This document shows, piece after piece, positions 53,101-63,387 of a stretch of 64,000 bases of DNA. The position numbers and the translations under genes were made by a program. The notes below the pieces were generated by a model. That model had not been told where the DNA came from. It searched no databases and was given only the letters and a program-made list of their open reading frames with translations. The stretch is from Dermatemys mawii. Taxonomy: Eukaryota; Chordata; Testudines; Dermatemydidae. How positions within the stretch are numbered: position 1 is the first letter of the stretch; every line of letters begins with the position of its first letter. Location of the stretch: NCBI GenBank assembly GCA_007922305.1, contig ML677342.1, forward strand, positions 1-64,000. Reading direction: 5' to 3'.

Positions 53101-56100
53101 TTGTGTATCTTAGGTCGACCCCCTCCCTCAGTATAGATCAGGCCCAAGTCATTAAGATGCTCTACCATATGAACATTTAGGAGTAAAATACTGAATATTA
53201 CTTAGAAGTAAACTGTAAAGTATAAATACGCTATTTTGTTTTTATTCTTTACTGCCTCTTTATAATTTGTAATGACTGCTTCAGACTTTTTTTTCCAAAT
53301 AATAGGTCTGTTTGGGATATTTTTGCTTGTTGTTTACTTTTGAAATGTCAGGGATATTATGTCTTCACTCCCTTCTCTTTGGCAGCGAGTCCTAAACTTT
53401 ATCATCCATCTCGACTTCTCAAATGGTGGTAGGGAGAAATGCAATTTGGGTTAAAGTCTTGTGCGACATCACTATTCGGGTCCTCTGAAGGTGTAGCCAG
53501 GATCTTCCAACAAAGAGTGGGAAGTAAGGATATGAAATTTCAAATATAAAAAGCAAGCAGAATTAAATAGTTATTTTGAGGAGTGGACAGGGAGGGAATT
53601 GAAACATTTTTCATGCATTATAAAGAAGCTGTGAAAAGCAAAACCAAATGTTTATATTTCTTTTTTTTTTGACGTTTTTGTGTTTATATAGTTGCTTTCA
53701 TATGAGGCTCCACAAGTATTTTATAAATATTAATACATTATGCTTCAAAACATTCTTATGAAATAGACATCTGTTATATCCCTAAACCCAAAGCACTAAC
53801 AAATTTACTAACATGCCCTATGTCAAATAACAAATCAGTGGTATTTCTAGGAAGAGAACAGAATATTTGGTCCTTACTCCTAGCCTTCATTCAAAACTGC
53901 TATTCAGTATAGTTTGTGTGGGAAATTAGATGTACAGGTTGGGTTTACCTATCATAGATATTTCTTAGACATCTTTTACTTTGGTACTGAAGAACTAGCT
54001 GATTGGGAGTTTTATGCCTCAGGCCAAATTAATTCTGGGTTTAACGCTGTTTACTTCAGTGGAGCTACCCAATAGGTAAATTTACCCCTTAGTCCCTATG
54101 CACTGCAATGAAAGCATGTTCTTTTCAGATCTGAAGTGGAAACTGAAAATAGAAAAGATAAATTGATTCAAAAACTCAGTATGTGTCTATAGTTTGAGCT
54201 TTATACTCTTTTTAGATTACATTAATAAATGTCTGTATACTCATTTGAAACAAATAACTCAGTAAAATAATGAGATGCTGTATACAAATGATGTGTCTAT
54301 AAAAATATGTTTGTACATCAAAATGGTAAAATTTATTTTATTAACTTAATTTTCTATTGTTGTTTTGGTTTTTTTTTTTGTAGATCCCTGGTTTGATATG
54401 TATCTCTGTGCCAGAGACCCTGTTGTTTTAAACTTCAACCCTTTTATTTCTTTAAATCCTGATCCAAAAGAAGCATACAACAGTCAGGTAGTAAGGGCAA
54501 CAAATCTGGTAGTATCATCAGTAAAATTTCTTAACTCTCTAAAGCATGAGTTTTTACGGCCAGATATCTATTATGTCAATCCAAAATGGAGCCAGAGTAG
54601 GCTCTTCAAAAACTTTATCCGCCTTCTTCCAACCTCTGTGTCTTGGTATGGAGCTTATGTGGTAAACGCATATCCCTTAGATATGTCACAATATAAGCGA
54701 CTCTTCAACAGTTCCAGAATTCCTAAATTAAACAAAGATGAACTGTTTACTAATGAATGGGGAAGACATTTGTTGGTGATGAGAAATGGACATTTTTATG
54801 TTTTTGATGTTTTGGATCCTGCTGGTAATATTCTGCATCCATCTGAAATCCAGGCTCAGTTAATTTATATTTTACAAGATGCAGATCGCTTGCCTGAGTT
54901 TTCTCTTTGTTATCTCACCACTGAAGACAGGAATACTTGGGCAACAGTAAGACAACAGCTTCTCGAAGCGGGCAATGAAGACAACTTACAAAAAATTGAT
55001 AGTGCAGTCTTTTGCCTATGCTTAGACAGTACTTCTCCAAAGAATGATACTGAGCTGTCACATTGTATGCTTCATGGACGGGGTTTTAATCGTTGGTTTG
55101 ACAAATCCTTTAGTCTGATTATCACTAGTGATGGTACTGCAGGGGTAAATTTTGAGCATTCTTGGGGAGATGGAGTTGCAGTCCTTCGTTTTGTTAATGA
55201 AGTATATAGAAACAGTACAAGGCACCCAGCTATAGTACCACATTCTAGTCCTCCTACGTTAAGTGCTACCAAGTGTGAGAGACTGGAGTTTAAATTGAAT
55301 GATTCAATCCAATCTGCTATAAATGCTGCACGTATGAAATCTGAAGAAACAAATGAGAAACTATCTGTGAGAATGTTTGAATTCAGAAAGTTTGGAAAAG
55401 AATTTTTAGTGAACCAAAAGCTGAGTCCAGATGCTGTTTTTCAACTTGCATGTCAGATAACTGGCTATCGACAGTTTGGAAAAATTATTTCTTCTTACGA
55501 AGCATGTAGCACTGCTGCTTTTAAACATGGCCGCACGGAAACTATTCGACCCACATCTATACTAACAAAAAAATGTTCACATGCATTTGTTGAAGAACGA
55601 AGCAAACACAGTGTAGCAGAACTGAGAAATATGATTGATGAATGTTCAAAATATCACAGACGGTTGCAACTGGAAGCTGCATTAGGTTAGTTCCATGCCA
55701 ATGTGATCTTTCAAATGTTAGTAATATTTTTTCTAGGTGGTGTGATACCTGAAGTCCTCTTTAGAGAGGCATGTTAAGATCACAAATCTTGTTGTTATAT
55801 ATCTATTTTAAACCTGCAAATGTTTTTTTTTAAATTGACCTTCTGCCCTTTTCACTTCCTTATGATTTATAAAGATTGCCTAAAATCATGGCATTGTTTA
55901 TGCATCGGTTTTGCTTGTTTTTTTAGCTTAGAAATATCAGTGTCAAATTTCTGATTTGTTGGAGAACTTATTAAGGGTCCTGGATGACATATATTTTTAG
56001 ACCTTGCATCTGAACTGAAGCAACTAGGGTTGTTGAATCATTAACAAAAGCACTTCTTTTGTCAACACTGCTTATTAGGCATTTAATTTAAATAAGTGTT

Positions 56101-58214
56101 AACAAAAACAAAGAGTTTTAAAGATTGACTAAAAGTCTTTTCAATCCCTTTTCTCTTGTGACAATTTAGTTGCCATCAAATATTCCAGTGTAGATAATAC
56201 CTAATACCTGAATTTGTAAAGTAAAAAAACCAATCTGACAACCCCTGCTTATGCTGTTTTGGATCTCCCATCCTCTGCCCCTTCCCCACCTCGCCCCCGC
56301 GCTCCTCCCCAGCATGTTTTCAGGCCTTCTGTATACTTCATAATAAAATCAAGAATTGGTACCACCCCAGTTTTTTTCCCATATCTGCCTTGCAGGTCAC
56401 CTTTAAGAATTCCTGTTTTGTATTTCATCTAGGCAGATTAGAATTATAGTCAGTTCTATTCTGATCACATACAACACAATGCAGCACACGAAAGTAACAT
56501 AGGAAAGGCAAAAATAACAGAAGGAGAGGGCTAGTGGAGGTACATAATAGAATGGAAGGAGGAAGAAAGCTGGAAAAAGGAGTAGTTATCATAAAAAAGA
56601 TAATGGCAAACAAAATATTGGGTGTAATAAAAGCTGAGGTGCACTGAGCTGATTCATCTCTATTTGCATATGAAAAGTATATTGAGTAAATCATTACATG
56701 TTTACTCTTATTTAAGTTGCAAGCTCATTGGGACATGGAGCTTTCACATGTATATGTTTGTAAAGCATCATAGCTCTGTATAATGAGTGCTACAGCTGGA
56801 TGTATGTGGCCTATCATTTTGTTTACTTTAAACGTGAAGTAAATACAGCCTTTGAGCATATACAACATCCTAGTAACCAAGAAAAGGAAATATGGGGAAC
56901 TTCTGAATATTTACTTAGGTTTTAAGTAAAATAATAGAATTATGTGTTTATATATAATGCCTTTCACACTCCAGTGTATCTTAAATCTTTAAATAGTGAT
57001 TAATTCAATACTAATGGTGATGTGACAAAATAGGCAATTGGAACAGTGCTTAAACCTTAGAATTCTTTATTTTGATTTTAGGATTTTAAGTGGAGTAAGT
57101 TTACCTGATGTTTTTTCCCTGATTACTCTCAGTAGGAGCCTCACCTCTCGGTGTCTGTTCTTCCTCTCATTTTTTTAGGGCTTGTATATGCTGGGCAATT
57201 GATTGGAATAGCTGTTGCATAATAAATGTATTTTAAATTATTTTATTCCAGAATAATTGCCTTAGTGTGCTTCCAAAGTGGAGTAATTGATCCAGTGTAA
57301 CTTAACTTTTATTCTGAAATAGTGTGCAGACACACGGAGCTATTTCAGTATATCCTTATTCTCCCTGCACCCCCTCCTGACTCCCACTGTGAGTGCCAGA
57401 AGAGTACCAAATTAAAGGCATAAAAGGCTGGCCTGGAAATTCCACAATTTCTTTTAATCTGTTGGTTTTGGGAAGGAGTCGTATTAAAGAAGCAATTTCA
57501 TTTTGGGGGATAGAAGGGAAGGTGGGGTAATAAGGGAATTGTTTAATTATTAAGAGAATTTTTTGCTTACATTACAAGTCCTGTGGAGTGCCAAAATTTT
57601 CAAAAATGGATCGCTAAAGTTAGGCTCATAATTTCCTACTTAGATGCCTAAATAATTGACCTACATACAAGCAGAAAATATAAGATTGTTGATTTTTAAT
57701 GTAAGGCAATGCCACTTATTTTATTAGAGCTAGAGGATGAACAGTAAATATCTAATCGATTAAAATGTTGGAGATTACCAACATTATTCTTAGTTACAGG
57801 AAAATTTTATAATATTGCACTTCAATAAATAACCTACATATTTTCTGTATTCTTAACACACTTTGCACCTTTTTGTTTTATTTAGGTAAAGGATTTGATC
57901 GCCATTTGTTTGCATTAAAACATCTTTCAGTGTCCAGAGGTGATCCTATGCCTGAATTTTTTCTTGACTCAGCCTACCAAAAACTAAACCACATTATCCT
58001 TTCAACTAGTACATTACACAGTCCTGCAGTTCATCTTGGTGGATTTGGGCCAGTGGTGCCAGATGGTTTTGGAATTGGATATAATGTATTTGATACATGG
58101 ATAGGATGTAACACAACTGGCTATTTAAATAGAGAACTACAAGAATTTCTTGGATACCTTGAGTGTAGTTTAAATGATATTTTAGATGTGTTAGAAGGAA
58201 GACCTCTAGTGTAA
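46990..58214 (+). CDS. CPT2-like carnitine O-palmitoyltransferase, complete five-exon gene
   Basis: CPT2 sits on the matrix side of the inner mitochondrial membrane and converts acylcarnitine plus CoA to acyl-CoA plus carnitine for beta-oxidation. Exons 46,990-47,171, 50,586-50,666, 52,295-52,401, 54,384-55,685 and 57,886-58,214 sum to 2,001 nt, a 666-residue protein (human CPT2 is 658). The start has a good context (A at -3). The first 26 residues carry seven Arg and no acid, as in a mitochondrial presequence. The choline/carnitine acyltransferase domain fills the rest: [42 protein letters not shown] with the catalytic His at 382, [13 protein letters not shown], and STST at 597-600. All splice sites are GT-AG. 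By eye it resembles CPT2 along its whole length but is clearly diverged from the canonical gene, and its neighbours are RHOBTB3 and SPATA9, so I call it a paralogue and leave the symbol blank. Confidence 0.93.
48010..48200 (+). mobile_element. CR1-type LINE fragment
   Basis: CCATGCTGGATCAGACCAAT followed by GGACTGGCTATCTAGTATAT and, later, GTGGTTGCCAATGCC resembles the CR1 3' region on the plus strand. In intron 1 of the CPT2-like gene. Confidence 0.6.
48299..48516. mobile_element. hAT-like MITE
   Basis: ATGGGTATGTCTACACTACAG and the inverted ATATAGATATACCTTGAG are the ends; a palindromic interior (AAGGGGCTGTTT ... AAACAGCCCCTT). In intron 1 of the CPT2-like gene. Confidence 0.7.
48517..50585. 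other. CPT2-like intron 1, unassigned repeat-like sequence
   Basis: 48,600-49,915 has moderately balanced composition and two adjoining minus-strand frames of about 90 codons without known domains. It may be an old LTR element, but no termini or duplication were found. Confidence 0.35.
50586..50666 (+). CDS. CPT2-like exon 2
   Basis: 81 nt encoding [20 protein letters not shown] then LDDDQY, the start of the acyltransferase domain. Acceptor CACTTCTAG, donor TACAG|GTATGA. Both ends are in phase 2, so exon skipping would keep the frame. Confidence 0.93.
52045..52155 (+). repeat. Ancient interspersed repeat fragment (SINE-like)
   Basis: GTGGCAGCACCTCAGGGCCC, CACATTGCTAAGTACAGTAC and CTGTCCTAAAGAGTTTACAATC. 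Same decayed family as 5,180-5,272. In intron 2 of the CPT2-like gene. Confidence 0.55.
52295..52401 (+). CDS. CPT2-like exon 3
   Basis: 107 nt encoding [20 protein letters not shown] and [15 protein letters not shown], a conserved CPT2 segment. Acceptor CAATACTATAG, donor ACAG|GTTTGT. It ends in phase 1. Confidence 0.93.
52852..53148 (+). mobile_element. Non-autonomous DNA transposon (MITE), copy B
   Basis: GGTATGTCTTCACTACCTGC to CAGTATAGATCAGGCCC. It shares long near-identical stretches with 3,536-3,826, including the GCGATAAAT...TCGACTCC block. Inserted in intron 3 of the CPT2-like gene. Confidence 0.8.
53690..53885 (+). mobile_element. MIR-like SINE fragment (weak)
   Basis: The order GTATTTTATAAATATTAATACATT, ATGAAATAGACATCTGTTAT, CTAACATGCCCTATGTC, GTCCTTACTCCTA follows the layout of the MIR copy at 18,825 but is more diverged. 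Confidence 0.4.
54384..55685 (+). CDS. CPT2-like exon 4, main catalytic exon
   Basis: A single 1,302-nt exon carrying most of the acyltransferase domain, as in canonical CPT2, whose fourth exon is similarly large. It runs from [20 protein letters not shown] to [14 protein letters not shown]. Visible motifs: [53 protein letters not shown] (catalytic His 382) and [17 protein letters not shown]. The acceptor is a T-rich run ending TTGTAG; the donor TTAG|GTTAGT. No stop or frameshift. Confidence 0.96.
55686..57885. other. CPT2-like intron 4, nothing firm
   Basis: AT-rich. A stretch at 57,240-57,350 (TTTATTCCAGAATAATTGCC ... TATTCTGAAATAGTGTGCAG) resembles the end of a MITE with ATTCCGAATAA-type ends. 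Confidence 0.45.
57886..58214 (+). CDS. CPT2-like exon 5, C terminus and stop
   Basis: Encodes [20 protein letters not shown], then [16 protein letters not shown] (the STST motif that binds the carnitine carboxylate), [20 protein letters not shown] and [10 protein letters not shown], ending LEGRPLV and TAA. Acceptor TTTATTTAG. The final residues are more diverged than the core. Confidence 0.95.
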
Positions 58215-58657
58215 TATTATAAATGATTGGCAATATTAGCAATTATTTTAAAACTAATTTCTGACCCATAAAAATAATGGTGCAAAATCAACAGCAAAAA
58301 TCTAATAATGAGAATAAGCTATTGGGAAATAACTACAAAAGAAAGGGAAACTGAAACCTTTATTAGTGGACTGACAAGATAATGTTAAAATGTTATTCTG
58401 TTTTTGGCCTTTATTTTAAAATTATCACTAGTTTTCAGCATCCATTAAGGCCTTCAAGAATTTTTTTTCCATATATTTTCCAAACTCTTCCTATTTTAGT
58501 GAATCCATTAATTTTATACTTGTTTATTATTTTTTATACTCTGCTTATTATTTATTTTTCTGAGGCGGGTTGTTTGATTGGGTTTTGTTTTATTTGCTTT
58601 GTATTGTTATACTGTATTATGTCTTCATGGCTGTGCTTGTTTAAACATGATTATTAA

Positions 58658-58663
58658 AATAAA
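58658..58663 (+). terminator. Polyadenylation signal of the CPT2-like gene
   Basis: AATAAA lies 444 nt after the stop codon in an AT-rich 3'UTR with T-rich sequence upstream. It is the first canonical hexamer I see after the stop, so the cleavage site is expected about 10-30 nt downstream. Confidence 0.65.
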
Positions 58664-59076
58664 AGTTTAACATCTTAACTACAGGAGAAAAAATTTCATA
58701 ACTGTACTGCAATTATAGTGGAAGCCCAGCTTTTTCTTAGCTTTAATGTACATTAATGTGGAATTGATGTTTCTGTTATAAATCCTTATTTGCTTTGTGG
58801 TGTAGCTGAATATTTCTTTTTCACTAGTAACTAGATGTACCAATCAAACTGGATAATCAAATTACAAACAAAAGTGGAACATACCTGGTATCTGCCCAAC
58901 TATGACTAATTCCTGCTTGCTTTACTCAGTCAAGTAGTCATGTACACTGTCCTCAAGAATCTGGAATGGAACCCAAGATTTTTGACTCTCATCATTCCTC
59001 TGCTGCCAGGAAATGTCTCTGAAACATACTGGCACAGTACATGTCTCATCCTCTGCTTGGGTTGGTCCACATAAAA

Positions 59077-59462
59077 CAGGGGTTCCAAACTCCCAGCCCC
59101 TGGCCATCTGTGGCCTGCAACCTCCCCAGTGTGGCCTGCAAGGCTCCAGCAGTTTTGGGGCTGGGTCTCTCCCAGGGCTCACCTGCTACCTCAGGCACTT
59201 CCCACACACACCCTCCCACCCCAAAACTCCCTCCCAGAGCCTGAACCCCCTCCCCATACATCCTAGCACCCAAACTCCCTCCCAGAGCCTGCACCCCAAT
59301 TGCCTGCTCCAGACCTCCTCTCCCTCCCAGAGCCTGAGGCAAGTGAGCAGTGGAGTTTGGGGGTGTGGGTGGGCTCTGGCCAGCAAGAGTGACATTATTG
59401 GCCTGCTGGAAGGATTTGAGAACTGGCACTGGCCCTAGGGTAAATTGAGTTTGAGACCCCTG
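59077..59462. mobile_element. hAT element, 386 bp
   Basis: CAGGGGTTCCAAACTC and GAGTTTGAGACCCCTG are inverted ends. The interior is C-rich and noncoding. The 8-bp flanks do not match, so either the duplication has decayed or one end is a recombinant. Confidence 0.8.
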
Positions 59463-61019
59463 GATTAGGCCAAAGACTTTCTTGGAGTTATTTAAATTAA
59501 AATACTGTTTTGAGAACTAAAATCTTTTAAATAAAGAAAAGAAATTAATGGACTTTTTAAAAACAATTTCAGCTCCTGTCAAATTCTAATAAAAGTAAAA
59601 TGTCACAAAATGAACTGAATAAAAAAAAGAGTTAAAATTACCTTTAAAAGTTATCTGAATCATCACATATTTATATACACCCACAGGGAAAGCTATTAAA
59701 GAATGAATATTAGAAACACTGAATATTTAGGAGATGAAAGTATCACATGAGCCAACCCCCAAGGCACGGAGCCAATAAAAGAATAACAGCAACCAACTTA
59801 AACCTGAACAAGCATTAAAGAAGTGTGTTTTCATATAGTTTTGTAAAAATAATAAGGGTATACAAAATTCTAAAGTGAGCACCTAAGACTTATGGCTACT
59901 CTGCTTAGAAAGCAAGCACTCCTCACTTCAGCCTTTCCACCACCAAAAGGAAGCTGCCACAGATATATATGAAAAACATAGAAGAATCAAGATGAAAACA
60001 ATCCAAGGAAACCTCCCCAAGACTTCAACGTGGATTGGTAAGAAAAAGTTAACTAAAACACTGCCAGGGATTAGATATAAAAGTCTTATAATGATTTTGT
60101 TGGAATATTGAAATAAATTAAGACTAACAGTTTCTCCTGTTACTCACCAACTGGTTAAAATGTATTTCTGGAAAGGAGAGGAGGACTAAATACTGGTAAA
60201 CACAAAAAAAAGAGGAGGATTTAATTAAATTTAAAAATTTTAATATTGGTTAATTGGCTTGTCTCAATACAACTCCTTAAATGGCTTTTTCTAAGTAACT
60301 GATTTAAATACTTTCTTCTGTTTCATAGAATGTAGTTAAGACTGTTGACTTTGCCAACTATAAACTGGCAGGTTCATCTGCCCTAAAATCTCTGTAGTAC
60401 TATCTCTGTTAGAAGCTCTACACAAAAAGACATATAGATAAATTGTAATGGAAGTACCAGTTTATCATTTGTGTTCAGTCATTTGTGTTTAAAGTTTTCT
60501 TATCTTTTCTTTAATTATAAAATAGCCATGGTTGATCATTGTGATTATTTTTCTTGGTTTTAATCATGGTGTCTCATAAAGCATGTAAAAGAACCCCTGG
60601 GACTCAGTGGTGGGAACCAAACCCCTGAGTTTGTAGTAAGACAATTATAGAGCTGGCCTGCCATTTCTTGTTTCTCTAAACTAAATATTTTTAGTAATTT
60701 TTTAAAACAAAAGTAGTAAATATCCAATAATTAAAAAATACCCCTTTCAATCTCACATGAACTATGAGAATTTGTCATACCAATGTCGATGATATAGTGC
60801 ATAGGAGCTATGCTCAGTTCTAGTTTGGCAAAAGCTTTCTTGCCAAAGGACAGGTTTATGTACCTTCAGTCAAGTCAATGATATATGACCTGCAGATAAG
60901 ATTAATGGTTTGCCAGATTTTGGCAAGTGACCTATGCATCGCTGGTTGAGAACAGTCTGATTCTCATCTGGTCACCTTATAATCAAATGAGTCTCAGTCG
61001 CACTCCGCATCCTAAAGAA
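59463..61019. other. Intergenic, CPT2-like to SPATA9, nothing recognised
   Basis: AT-rich sequence with no exon or repeat that I can name. Confidence 0.6.
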
Positions 61020-61258
61020 CTGGACTAGTGGATAGAGCTGCTGAACGTAAGAAAATTGATATTCTTCTTGGTCACTTCCCCAGTGACTGGGCACAGACAC
61101 ATCAGGGACAGGCTGTGGCACCCCATTTTAATCGCTTGCAAATGCAAGGTTCTTGGTCTCAGAACAATCTAAAATGTCATATGAACATCCTGGAACTGAA
61201 AGCCATTGCATGGTGTTCCTTCCTTCCACCAAGCCACCCACACTGCAGACCTTGATGC
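61020..61258 (+). pseudogene. DIRS-like RNase H fragment
   Basis: The frame reads QGSWSQNNLKCHMNILELKA followed by IAWCSF. The W-S-x(6)-H-x-N-x-LEL-(K/R)-A pattern is the start of the RNase H domain of DIRS-type retroelements. It breaks off after a few residues, and no reverse transcriptase is seen upstream. It lies 1 kb before SPATA9. Confidence 0.6.
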
Positions 61259-62315
61259 ACAACACCTCAGCGACACCCTAGAGTACAAATCTGAATTAAT
61301 AAATAATATATATACCGCAATGCTTCAAGGAAAATGGGTTAAATTCTCACCCCACACATTTTCTTAGTAAATGGGCTTTATATGGGACCAGTAGGAACAC
61401 TATTCTCACTAACAGTGTCAGGGCACTGGCCATCCCGGCATCTGGTCCAAAGGCATCACTCTTGTAATCTTGCTGAACATTACCTCTCAGTATTAAACAT
61501 AGGAATTTATAAGCTATATTGACAAATACCCCTAGTTCAGAAATGTGACAATGTTTTGTTTCTGGTCTCTTTATGTTGGCAACCAACACAACCATATTAA
61601 GAGTCATTTGAATTAAACAGAGCTTTTTGGCACGTTTGAGGGGTCCATTGGTAGTAGCCAGCATTAGTGTGTTGACACTTGGGTATTTTCTTGTTTGGGA
61701 GGGAAGAGCAGAAGGAACCACAAGCAGCTGGAACCTATTAGTTTCCCAGGAGCCAACATGGTGCATATAATAAGAAAAAGAATAATAAATCACTAGCTGA
61801 CTGATGGAAAGGCTATTAGCTATACTGAGAGAAACAGTCTACATGCAAAGGACAACAGTGATGAGTTCTCTTGCTTATTTAAAACTTAAGGAAACAGATA
61901 TGGGACTTTTGTTTGTTTACCTTGAACCTGAAGACAAAGGAAATCAGAGATTTATTTTGTATAACCCCAAGACCATGGATTTAGGATAACAGAAGAACAA
62001 GATGTAAAACAGTGTATCCTTCTGCAAAACTTAGAAGAATTGTGATCATTTACATGGGAATTTGTGAAAAGTACAGATGATTTTTTTCCTGATAGGATCA
62101 TACCTTGGGCACCACATATCCGCAGAACATCAGAAGCTAAGTGGGTATCTAAGAGATCCACTGTGCTGTCATAAAGGCTCCCTGGCTGGATATGGTGATG
62201 TTCATGTGGGGGTGGGGGACACGGTGTGCTCATTTGTGATCTGAGAGTCCAGCTGGGTTAGTCTTGGGGGGTAACTAGAGCTTAGGACTCAGGGGAACTC
62301 ACCCTAGGACACAAA
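61259..62315. other. Upstream of SPATA9, one unassigned minus-strand frame
   Basis: Includes a 148-codon minus-strand frame (61,347-61,793) without recognisable domains. No CpG island or TATA box is evident before the SPATA9 start. Confidence 0.5.
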
Positions 62316-62601
62316 ATGGCCATCAGACCAATCGGGTGGATATGTGGGCAGGTGATAAAGAGATTTTCTGGACAAGGTAAGTAATCCTGGCTGTAATCCA
62401 TTGAAACCCACAAACCTTCCTTGTCCTACCTTTTTGTACGTGGTACCACCACTTTGCTTAATTAATTAGGAGGATTTTAATTGAATCTTTAATTGCTTCT
62501 TTTTTACCTCAGCTTACCTAATTCAGAGAGCAGTTTTGGACATTATAGATGAGATTAAGGATGAATTTCCAACCATACTTGGATTGCAACAGTCAAACCA
62601 G
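62316..62601 (+). CDS. SPATA9: SPATA9, first two coding exons (partial gene)
   Basis: SPATA9 is a small spermatogenesis-associated protein with a predicted membrane segment; its biochemical role is not established. Exon 62,316-62,376 reads [20 protein letters not shown] and ends at donor G|GTAAGT. Exon 62,513-62,601 follows acceptor TTTTACCTCAG and reads (A)[18 protein letters not shown] then [11 protein letters not shown], ending CAG|GTAAAG. Together they give the first 50 residues and match the mammalian start (M-E-I-K-P-V-G-W-I-C-G-Q) position by position. The start context is A at -3. The gene continues beyond the window. The two exons are only 136 bp apart. Confidence 0.88.
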
Positions 62602-63387
62602 GTAAAGGTACTGAACTACTGTATTTCATTGCCATTGAAGTTGTGATAAAGGATTTTCCCCTTCTTTTTTAAAAATATGAATGTGTTTTATCTACTATTT
62701 AATAAGACATGTTCTGCTGAGGTTGATATTTAGTCATTAAAGAGTTATTGTAGCAGGGACTCAACCTGGTTCTGCCAAGAGGGTGCTCTAATCTCTGGGC
62801 TGGACAGTCATGTCTCACTCTTTCTCTGGTGGGGCTTCTCCACTTCCATTTTGTGCTGGGCCTAATCTGGAAAGTGGCCTCTGAATTGGACGCTGTAGGT
62901 GAGATAGGTGGGGGAATGGCCTAAGCTGCTTTATGGCATCAGGATTTAGATGGCTCCATACATACCCATTGGCAGAAATGTAGGGGAATTTATCAGCAGA
63001 AATGTAGGTGCCTAGGTAATTTGTGGGTTAGGCTGCAGCTGAGTGGAGGTTTTGAGAATCTTAGCTTGAGAATCTTAAACTGCCTCAAGTGGCAGTTAGA
63101 TGCCCAAAATATTTGTGGATGCAGCCTGCTGTCCTCCATTTCTCATCTGTGAAATGGGGATTAAAATTTCCCTATTTCGCAGATGTTGTGAAGGTAAAAT
63201 CCACTAAGGTGTGTGAGGTGCTCAGACTCTCTATTGTGATAGACCCTCTACTCCTTTTATACTTCCAATTGCACCAACACTGGCAAATCAGACCATGAAA
63301 CAGGACATCAATTCCAATCCCACTCATGTAGAAATAAAATTGAGAGAAGGCGACCTGTGAGAAGTTATTGCCTGAAACACCCCAACT

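Noticed and set aside
55058..55272. Minus-strand frames opposite CPT2-like exon 4
   Set aside because: Shadows of the coding exon.
52295..58214. The plus-strand gene as canonical CPT2
   Set aside because: The family is right, but divergence from human CPT2 and the RHOBTB3/SPATA9 neighbourhood argue for a paralogue; a phylogeny is needed to settle it.
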